Source: an uncultured Oscillospiraceae bacterium (lineage in GTDB: Bacteria > Bacillota > Clostridia > Oscillospirales > Oscillospiraceae). From it: 11,037 nucleotides of DNA. The translations under genes were made by a program, and so were the position numbers. This document shows positions 6,670 to 11,037 of this stretch, one piece after another. How positions within the stretch are numbered: the stretch's first letter is position 1; each line of letters starts with the position of its first letter. The stretch lies in NCBI GenBank assembly GCA_934630985.1, contig CAKTXO010000044.1:1-11037 (forward strand), given 5' to 3'. The notes beneath the pieces are model-generated. The model saw only the letters and a program-made list of their open reading frames with translations. It was not told where the DNA came from and ran no database searches.

Positions 6670-6770
6670 TTTGCATAGCCAAGTGCATATCCCCTCAAGA
6701 AGTTTCCGGGAAAGGAAATTACGTCACCGGCCGTGACGGGTCAGCCGGTCAAAAATCCCCTTCAGAAAGT

Positions 6771-6845
6771 TTACAAAATGTAAAAATCAGATGTCATATT
6801 TTGTTAACACCAGGTAAGGTCCTGAAAAATTTTGTGAAAAACCCC
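6771..6845. other. AT-rich stretch beside the DnaA boxes
   Basis: About 75 bases rich in A and T (TTTACAAAATGTAAAAATC, CATATTTTGTTAACACC, GAAAAATTTTGTGAAAAA) between the DnaA-box cluster and the sigG promoter. It could be an unwinding element if the cluster is an origin, or simply promoter-region DNA. A hairpin CGTCAC/GTGACG lies nearby at 6722-6738. A second AT-rich stretch with many A/T runs lies on the other side, about 6365-6547. No gene is seen in either. Confidence 0.35.
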
Positions 6846-6856
6846 CAAAGCTTGCC

Positions 6857-6887
6857 GGGTATCATTCCGGCCTGCCGGGGAATACTG
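6857..6887 (+). promoter_or_regulatory. Possible forespore (SigF/SigG-type) promoter of sigG
   Basis: GGGAATACTG (6878-6887) fits the forespore -10 pattern GGnnAnAHTR. A weak -35 match, GGGTA (6857-6861, three of five bases), lies 16 bases upstream. No good sigma-A promoter is seen here. SigF-dependent and autoregulated expression of sigG is established in Bacillus subtilis; its use here is inferred. Confidence 0.4.
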
Positions 6888-6896
6888 AGTGCAGAC

Positions 6897-6914
6897 GCTC
6901 CGCCCGTCCGGAGC
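6897..6914 (+). promoter_or_regulatory. Hairpin just upstream of the sigG ribosome binding site
   Basis: GCTCCG / CGGAGC, 6-bp perfect stem with loop CCCGTC, ending 6 bases before AGGAGG (6921-6926). It could modulate translation initiation of sigG. The evidence is only the palindrome. Confidence 0.3.
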
Positions 6915-6931
6915 AGACACAGGAGGCACTT

Positions 6932-7711
6932 ATGCAGGGAAAAGTGGAAATCTGCGGGGTCAATACCGCCCGGCTCACGGTTTTGTCCCCGGTGGAAATG
7001 GATACCCTTCTGCGCCTGGCACGGCAAGGCGACAGCCATGCCCGGCAGAAGCTCATTGAGGGGAATCTCCGGCTGGTTCTGTCCGTGATCCAGCGGTTCG
7101 ACAAGCGGGGGGAAAATCCGGACGACCTGTTTCAGGTGGGCTGCATCGGCCTTATGAAGGCCATCGCCAACTTTGACCCGGACAAGCAGGTTCGGTTTTC
7201 CACCTACGGCGTGCCCATGATCGCCGGGGAGGTTCGCCGGTATCTTCGGGACAACAGCGCCATCCGGGTATCCCGCTCCATCCGGGATGTGGCCTATCGG
7301 GTGCTTCAGTGCAAGGACGCCATGACCGCCCGGATGGATCGGGAGCCTACCCTGGCGGAAATCGCCGGGGAACTGGCTCTGCCCATGGAGGAGGTGAGCC
7401 AGGCTCTGGACGCGGTGTGCGCCCCGGTAAGCCTGTACGATCCCATTTACGCCGACGGCGGCGACCCTCTGACGGTCATGGATCAGGTGCGGGACACGAA
7501 AAACACGGAAGAGGGCTGGATGGATCACATCACGCTGGGAAACGCCTTCCGAAGCCTTACCGACCGGGAAAAGCAGATTCTGTCTCTGCGGTTTTACGAC
7601 GGAAAGACCCAGATGGAGGTAGCGGGCACCCTGGGCATTTCCCAGGCTCAGGTGTCCCGGCTGGAAAAGGGTGCCATCTGCGCCATGCGCAAAAGCGTCA
7701 GCGTCAGCTGA
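6932..7711 (+). CDS. sigG: RNA polymerase sporulation sigma factor SigG
   Basis: Late forespore sigma-70-family factor directing spore-maturation genes. The 259 residues match the family. The N-terminal VEICGVNTARL signature distinguishes SigG from SigF. Region 2 spans about 39-109 (GNLRLVLSVIQRF, DDLFQVGCIGLMKAI, FSTYGVPMIAGEVRRYLRD), region 3 about 115-160, and region 4 about 205-255 with a helix-turn-helix (MEVAGTLGISQAQVSRLEK). The start has AGGAGG at 6921-6926. Residue 44 is Glu in LIEGNLRL, where Bacillus SigG has Asn45. The ylmC-like gene follows 48 bases after the stop, matching a recurring sigG-ylmC neighbourhood. The usual spoIIGA-sigE genes are not upstream; the DnaA-box region is. 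Confidence 0.95.
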   Translation: MQGKVEICGVNTARLTVLSPVEMDTLLRLARQGDSHARQKLIEGNLRLVLSVIQRFDKRGENPDDLFQVGCIGLMKAIANFDPDKQVRFSTYGVPMIAGEVRRYLRDNSAIRVSRSIRDVAYRVLQCKDAMTARMDREPTLAEIAGELALPMEEVSQALDAVCAPVSLYDPIYADGGDPLTVMDQVRDTKNTEEGWMDHITLGNAFRSLTDREKQILSLRFYDGKTQMEVAGTLGISQAQVSRLEKGAICAMRKSVSVS

Positions 7712-7759
7712 ATATTCCGGTTCTTCCCGGCATAGGCTCATCCTAAGGAGGCGGGAGCC

Positions 7760-8032
7760 ATGACCATGAATTTTTCCGATTTGCAGTGCCGGGAGGTCAT
7801 CTGTCTCAGCGACGGCCAGCGGCTGGGCTTTATCACCGATGTGCAGATTGAGATTCCCGACGGGAAGGTCTGCGCCATCGTGGTGCCCGGCCCCTGCCGT
7901 CTGTTCGGCGTGGCCGGGCGCAGCGACGACTACATCATCCCCTGGAACTGCATCAAAAAGGTAGGGCCGGACATCGTCCTGGTGGATACCAAGCCCAACG
8001 CGTGCAGGGTGCCCAGAAAACGGTCTTTCTAA
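7760..8032 (+). CDS. YlmC/YmxH-family sporulation-associated PRC-barrel protein
   Basis: 90-residue protein with a single PRC-barrel-like fold (FSDLQCREVICLSDGQRLGF near the start; YIIPWNCIKKVGPDIVLVD near the end). The YlmC/YmxH family is conserved in endospore formers and usually lies next to sigG; its biochemical function is not established. AAGGAGG (7745-7751) sits 8 bases before the ATG at 7760; an ATG two codons later is a less likely start. It is probably co-transcribed with sigG across a 48-base gap. No strong terminator is seen after the stop, only T-rich sequence at 8039-8056, before the rpsB promoter. Confidence 0.87.
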   Translation: MTMNFSDLQCREVICLSDGQRLGFITDVQIEIPDGKVCAIVVPGPCRLFGVAGRSDDYIIPWNCIKKVGPDIVLVDTKPNACRVPRKRSF

Positions 8033-8067
8033 TTGCGGTTTTTTCTCAAATTTTTTGGAAATAATAC

Positions 8068-8096
8068 TTGCAAAATCCGCGCTCATCATGTACAAT
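8068..8096 (+). promoter_or_regulatory. Sigma-A promoter of rpsB-tsf
   Basis: -35 TTGCAA (8068-8073), 17-base spacer, -10 TACAAT (8091-8096). Transcription would begin near 8103, giving a leader of about 125 bases before rpsB. Confidence 0.8.
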
Positions 8097-8101
8097 AGTT
8101 C

Positions 8102-8212
8102 GGCATGGGCTTTGGCCTATGACACACAATGCCACACACCCGGGGATCGCGTTCCCAAGTGCTTTGGAATCAAAGCGGGCGGCGCGGGATGATCGGGGTG
8201 GAGGAAAAAACA
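8102..8212 (+). promoter_or_regulatory. Structured 5' leader of rpsB
   Basis: The leader contains three hairpins: GGCAT (8102-8106) with ATGCC (8129-8133) enclosing GGC-TTTG-GCC; GGGGA/TTCCC (8142-8155, one G-T pair); and GCTTTG-GAAT-CAAAGC (8161-8176). Ribosomal protein leaders often bind their own product (S2 in some bacteria) for feedback control. That role is inferred here from leader length and folding only; I do not recognise a named motif. Confidence 0.4.
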
Positions 8213-8228
8213 AAAGGAGAATATCAAA

Positions 8229-8963
8229 ATGGCTGTCGTATCTATGAAGCAACTGCTGGAGGCCGGCGTGCATTTCGGTCATCAGACCCGCCGCTGGAAC
8301 CCCAAAATGGCCCCCTACATCTACACCGAGCGTAACGGTATCTACATCATCGACCTGCAGAAGACCGTTAAGAAGCTGGAGGAGGCCTACAATTTCGTCC
8401 GCGACACCTCCGCGGGTGGCGGCAACATCCTGTTTGTCGGCACCAAGAAGCAGGCTCAGGACGCTATCAAGGAAGAGGCTGCCCGCTGCGGCGGTTACTA
8501 CGTCAACTCCCGCTGGCTGGGCGGTATGCTGACCAACTTCCGCACCATGCGCTCCCGTATCGACCGTCTGGCTCAGCTGAAGAAGATGGAAGAGGACGGC
8601 ACCTTCGCCATGCTGCCCAAGAAGGAAGTCATCAAGCACCAGGGCGAGATCGCCAAGCTGGAGAAGTACCTGGGCGGCGTGAAGGAAATGAAGAAGATCC
8701 CCGCCGCTATGTTCATCGTTGACCCCCGGAAGGAGCGCAACGCCATCGCCGAGGCCAAGAAGCTGAACATTCCCGTTGTCGCCATCGTGGACACCAACTG
8801 TGATCCCGACGAGATCGACTACGTCATCCCCGGCAACGACGATGCCATCCGTGCCATCCGTCTGATCGCCGCCGCCATGGCCAATGCCGCCATTGAGGGC
8901 CGTCAGGGTGAGGACACCGAGGTTGCCGCTCCCGAGGCTGCCGCCGAGGCCGCTGCCGAATAA
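8229..8963 (+). CDS. rpsB: 30S ribosomal protein S2
   Basis: 244-residue small-subunit protein needed for S1 or translation-initiation function near the mRNA exit path. The typical N-terminus [22 protein letters not shown], the FVGTKKQAQ and [15 protein letters not shown] segments and the DPRKERNAI...[25 protein letters not shown] block are all present. The C-terminus is a short Ala/Glu-rich tail (about 230-244). AAGGAG (8214-8219) precedes the ATG by 9 bases. It is the first gene of a two-gene operon with tsf, and its codons favour C- or G-ending forms as expected for a highly expressed gene. Confidence 0.98.
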   Translation: MAVVSMKQLLEAGVHFGHQTRRWNPKMAPYIYTERNGIYIIDLQKTVKKLEEAYNFVRDTSAGGGNILFVGTKKQAQDAIKEEAARCGGYYVNSRWLGGMLTNFRTMRSRIDRLAQLKKMEEDGTFAMLPKKEVIKHQGEIAKLEKYLGGVKEMKKIPAAMFIVDPRKERNAIAEAKKLNIPVVAIVDTNCDPDEIDYVIPGNDDAIRAIRLIAAAMANAAIEGRQGEDTEVAAPEAAAEAAAE

Positions 8964-9004
8964 GCTGACCTACCATACAAATAGAGTATCAGGAGGAAGA
9001 AAAA

Positions 9005-9934
9005 ATGGCTTTTACCGCTCAGGATGTTAAGAAGCTCCGTGAAATGACCAACGTCGGCATGATGGACTGCAAGAAGGCTCTCCAGGCCACCGACGGCGAT
9101 ATGGACAAGGCCGTGGACTGGCTGCGTGAGAAGGGCCTGGCCAAGGCTGCCAAGAAGGCCGACCGTGTGGCCGCCGAGGGCGTTGCCTACGCTGCCGTGA
9201 TTGACGGCTGCGGTGTTGTCATCGAGGTCAACTCCGAGACCGACTTTGCCGCCAAGACCGATGCCTTTATGGATCTGGTCAAGAAGCTGGCTCAGATCGT
9301 GGCCGAGCAGAACCCCGCCGACGTGGAGGCTCTGAAGGCCTGCAAGTACCCCGGCACCGACCTGACCGTCACCGAGGTCATGCAGGAGAAGGTCATGTCC
9401 ATCGGCGAGAACATGCAGATTCGCCGCTTCGCCCGTTTCCCCGAGAACACCTCCGTTGCCTACGTTCACGCAGGCGGCACCCACGGCGTTCTGGTGAACC
9501 TGGCTGTGGAAGGCGACATCGATGTGACCGAGATCGGCAAGAACATTGCCATGCAGATTGCCGCTATGAACCCCAAGTACTGGGACAAGTCCCAGGTGCC
9601 TCAGGCCGATGTTGACCACGAGCTCCAGGTTCAGGTGGCTCTGATGGACAACGACCCCAAGATGGCTAACAAGCCCGCTGCCGTCAAGGAGAAGATCGCC
9701 GCCGGTAAGATGGCTGCCTTCTACAAGGAGTCCTGCCTGCTGCAGCAGGAGTTCGTCCGCTCCGACCTCTACAAGGGCGACGTGGCCGGCTACATTGCCG
9801 ACGCTGCCAAGAAGCTGGGCGGCAAGGTCACCTTCGTCGATGCCATCCACTATGTCAAGGGTGAGGGCATTGAGAAGAAGGCCGACGACTTCGCCGCTGA
9901 GGTCGCCGCGCAGATCGCCGGTGCTTCCAAGTAA
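9005..9934 (+). CDS. tsf: Translation elongation factor Ts
   Basis: Guanine-nucleotide exchange factor that recycles EF-Tu from GDP to GTP in the cytoplasm. 309 residues, slightly longer than the Bacillus and E. coli proteins. The N-terminal UBA-like domain (1-50) carries LREMTNVGMMDCKKAL, with TNVG (15-18) in place of the usual T(G/D)VG. The core dimerisation domain includes VNSETDFAAK (77-81 SETDF), with Ala where Val is common after Phe. AGGAGG lies 10-15 bases upstream of the ATG. The gene is 41 bases downstream of rpsB and followed by a perfect terminator, so rpsB-tsf is a discrete operon. Confidence 0.97.
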   Translation: MAFTAQDVKKLREMTNVGMMDCKKALQATDGDMDKAVDWLREKGLAKAAKKADRVAAEGVAYAAVIDGCGVVIEVNSETDFAAKTDAFMDLVKKLAQIVAEQNPADVEALKACKYPGTDLTVTEVMQEKVMSIGENMQIRRFARFPENTSVAYVHAGGTHGVLVNLAVEGDIDVTEIGKNIAMQIAAMNPKYWDKSQVPQADVDHELQVQVALMDNDPKMANKPAAVKEKIAAGKMAAFYKESCLLQQEFVRSDLYKGDVAGYIADAAKKLGGKVTFVDAIHYVKGEGIEKKADDFAAEVAAQIAGASK

Positions 9935-9945
9935 GTGATTTCGCC

Positions 9946-9977
9946 AAAAGCTCCCTGCCGTCAGGCAGGGAGCTTTT
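9946..9977 (+). terminator. Intrinsic terminator of rpsB-tsf
   Basis: AAAAGCTCCCTGCC pairs perfectly with GGCAGGGAGCTTTT around a GTCA tetraloop. The T-run is four residues, and the symmetric A/T ends would let it act on both strands. It starts 11 bases after the tsf stop codon. Confidence 0.9.
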
Positions 9978-10003
9978 CAGCATTCAAAAAGCGAGGGCTT
10001 TTT

Positions 10004-10483
10004 ATGAAAATCAGAGAATACACCGCCAAGGACATTCCGGAAATGATTCGCATCTGGAACCAGGTGGTGGAAGAGGGCGTTGCCTTTCCCCAGGAGGAAT
10101 GTCTGAACGGGCAGACCGGCCCGGAATTCTTCGCTGCCCAGGACTACTGCGGTGTAGCGGAAGAAGGTGGCCGGATTTTGGGGCTGTATATTCTTCACCC
10201 CAATTCCTTCGGACGGCTGGGGCATATTGCCAATGCCAGCTATGCGGTAGATTCTGACTGCCGGGGCTGTCATATCGGCGAAAAGCTGGTGACAGACTGC
10301 CTGGCTCAGGCAAAAAGGCTGGGCTTTTCCCTGATGCAGTTCAACGCCGTGGTGGAAAATAACATCCACGCCCGACACCTGTACGAACGGCTGGACTTTG
10401 TGTATGTCGGAACCATCCCCAATGGCTTCCGGATGAAGGACGGCTCCTTCCAGAATATCCGTCTGTATTACCACACCCTGTAA
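10004..10483 (+). CDS. GNAT family N-acetyltransferase
   Basis: 159-residue single-domain GNAT protein that would transfer an acetyl group from acetyl-CoA to an unknown amine. Core features are an N-terminal IREYTAKDIPEMIRIWNQV helix region, the central beta strands ending ANASYAVDSDCRG, the pyrophosphate loop RGCHIG (87-92) and the motif-B segment ENNIHARHLYERLDFVYVGT (118-137). The loop has His where Gly is usual in RxxGxG; this variant also occurs, as I recall, in related GNATs with the IHARHLYERLGF segment. The start at 10004 has GAGGG six bases upstream; a GTG at 9935 would lie across the tsf terminator and is rejected. It has no clear promoter and may depend on read-through. Confidence 0.88.
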   Translation: MKIREYTAKDIPEMIRIWNQVVEEGVAFPQEECLNGQTGPEFFAAQDYCGVAEEGGRILGLYILHPNSFGRLGHIANASYAVDSDCRGCHIGEKLVTDCLAQAKRLGFSLMQFNAVVENNIHARHLYERLDFVYVGTIPNGFRMKDGSFQNIRLYYHTL

Positions 10484-10500
10484 AGCACAGGAATATATAC

Positions 10501-10732
10501 AAAGGGGTTGTCTCGTTAAGTGCCCCTATGGGTCAACATAGCCAAAATATACAATGTCATTGCGAACCAGTGACCGATGTCACTGGTGTGGCAATCCCCC
10601 GGATAGGCGTAAAATCCAAGATTTCCTAACGTAGATGTTTGAAAATCAGGGGGATTGCCACGCCAGTGTGAGCACTGGCTCGCAATGACATTGTTCTATT
10701 TGGGCACTTTGCTATTTTGAGACAGCTCCTTT
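10501..10732. mobile_element. MITE-like unit enclosing repeat copy B
   Basis: Outer terminal inverted repeats: GGGGTTGTCTC (10504-10514) and the reverse complement of 10719-10729, GGAGCTGTCTC, match 9 of 11. Further inside, AGTGCCC (10519-10525) is mirrored by GGGCACT (10702-10708), and the flanks are AAA and TTT. The unit is about 230 bp and encloses family 2 copy B. GGGGCTGTCTC-like ends occur on some insertion sequences (recalled, family uncertain). No transposase is encoded, so it would be non-autonomous. Confidence 0.55.
10552..10693 (+). repeat. Family 2 cruciform-like repeat, copy B
   Basis: Outer ends CAATGTCATTGCGA (10552-10565) and TCGCAATGACATTG (10680-10693) are a perfect 14-bp inverted repeat. 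Inside are hairpin ACCAGTGAC/GTCACTGGT around CGAT (10566-10587), the long-range pair GTGGCAATCCCCC (10588-10600) with GGGGGATTGCCAC (10649-10661), and GCCAGTG/CACTGGC near the right end. The first hairpin has a different sequence from copy A but keeps perfect pairing. The copy sits inside the larger inverted-repeat unit 10501-10732. Confidence 0.85.
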
Positions 10733-10975
10733 TTCTTGCAAATTGCAGAAATGGTCATTATTGCTGTCATTGCCCCAGGGAAGCTCTGATTCAATCCACA
10801 AAAGCTGACAGTGAGAGATTTTTCACTAGACGAAAGTTCCGAAAGCGGAGGAATACTTTGTGTATTTCCCGCTTTCGGAACTGCACGGATAGGGAAAAAG
10901 ATCCACTGCTCAGCCGCAGGGGATTGATTCAGAGTTTTCCTTAGTTTCCAGGCGAATAACAATAAGAAGAGATAG
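10733..10975 (+). pseudogene. Possible interrupted holin-like type I toxin gene
   Basis: After repeat copy 3, codons from 10943 read SFQANNNKKR and a TAG stop at 10973-10975. Before the repeat, in the same frame, codons from 10751 read MVIIAVIA. A short hydrophobic segment followed by a polar KKR end and an immediate hairpin is how I remember the small holin-like toxins (PF16935 type) of Firmicutes. The two halves are separated by repeat copy 3, which introduces a TGA at 10787. The upstream half has no ribosome binding site left and abuts the MITE-like unit. Functional expression is unlikely. The pieces are very short and the family call rests on pattern memory. Confidence 0.35.
10777..10942 (+). 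repeat. Family 1 long-hairpin repeat, copy 3
   Basis: The ends AGGGAAGCTCTGATTCAATC and, at the right, GATTGATTCAGAGTTTTCCT form the same imperfect inverted repeat as copies 1 and 2. The central stem GTTCCGAAAGCGG / CCGCTTTCGGAAC is perfect; relative to copy 2 a T-A pair has become C-G on both arms, keeping pairing. The loop AGGAATACTTTGTGTATTT matches copy 2 except at the stem edge. All three copies have the same orientation on the plus strand. Confidence 0.85.
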
Positions 10976-11007
10976 CCGCCCACTTCCCCAAGTAACGGCT
11001 ATCTCTT
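10967..11007 (+). terminator. Nested hairpin after the toxin-like fragment
   Basis: AAGAGATAGCCG (10967-10978) pairs perfectly over 12 bp with CGGCTATCTCTT (10996-11007). Inside, ACTT (10982-10985) pairs with AAGT (10990-10993) around CCCC. The stop codon of the toxin-like frame lies in the left arm. This layout, followed by GGGGGGAGCCGACC near the window end, resembles the 3' region of type I toxin loci, where the hairpin overlaps an antisense RNA. It could be bidirectional; no clean T-run follows on plus. Confidence 0.55.
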
Positions 11008-11037
11008 AGCTATTTCGGGGGGAGCCGACCTACTGGC

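Noticed and set aside
6312..6698. Minus-strand open frame of 128 codons across the DnaA-box region
   Set aside because: It ends inside the rpsT promoter region, has no good ribosome binding site and shows no protein-like pattern; the DNA is better explained by the DnaA boxes.
6794..8095. Minus-strand open frame of 433 codons opposite sigG and the ylmC-like gene
   Set aside because: It overlaps two recognised genes in full and has no start signal or recognisable domain.
8903..9850. Minus-strand open frame opposite tsf
   Set aside because: Composition is the mirror of EF-Ts codons (Leu/Val/Gly/His-rich); no ribosome binding site and no family resemblance.
95..10942. CRISPR array as explanation for the repeats
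   Set aside because: Copies are long palindromes kilobases apart with no regular spacers, and no cas gene is present.

Overview
The window looks like chromosomal DNA from a spore-forming, moderately GC-rich gut Clostridium of the Oscillospiraceae/Ruminococcaceae type. This is inferred from a sporulation sigma factor (SigG) followed by a YlmC/YmxH-family gene, a BspA-type surface protein with a Thr/Glu-rich stalk, strong AGGAGG ribosome binding sites, and dense extragenic palindromic repeats. No species can be named from the sequence alone.

Left arm (about 1-6300): all genes are on the minus strand. Reading leftwards from the middle these are rpsT (ribosomal protein S20), recG (branch-migration helicase), a secreted, membrane-anchored BspA-like leucine-rich-repeat protein, gpmI (cofactor-independent phosphoglycerate mutase of the plant-like subtype), and the first 21 codons of a probable Asp23/Gls24-family gene cut by the window edge. 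Sigma-A promoters are readable for rpsT, recG and gpmI. Intrinsic terminators follow rpsT and the BspA-like gene.

Centre (about 6310-6931): about 620 bp without a gene. It holds nine near-consensus DnaA boxes in about 120 bp (6548-6669), with AT-rich stretches on both sides. Every gene to the left points left and every gene to the right points right. Together these make it a candidate replication origin, or a DnaA-titrating or regulatory locus, with no dnaA gene in view. This is the most interesting observation in the window.

Right arm (6932-11037): all recognised genes are on the plus strand. They are sigG, a ylmC-like gene, rpsB (S2) and tsf (EF-Ts) forming a translation operon with its own promoter, structured leader and strong terminator, then a GNAT acetyltransferase. 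The right end carries mobile repeats and what looks like the interrupted remains of a small holin-like type I toxin locus.

Repeats: at least two families recur inside the window. Family 1 is a 163-223 bp long-hairpin element with three copies (95-317, 3292-3454, 10777-10942). Its central stem shows a compensatory base-pair change between copies. Family 2 is a 132-142 bp cruciform-like element with two copies (5647-5778, 10552-10693); one copy lies inside a larger unit with its own terminal inverted repeats. Further palindromes cluster at 2078-2234 and 5596-5969. None encodes a transposase, so if mobile they depend on enzymes encoded elsewhere.
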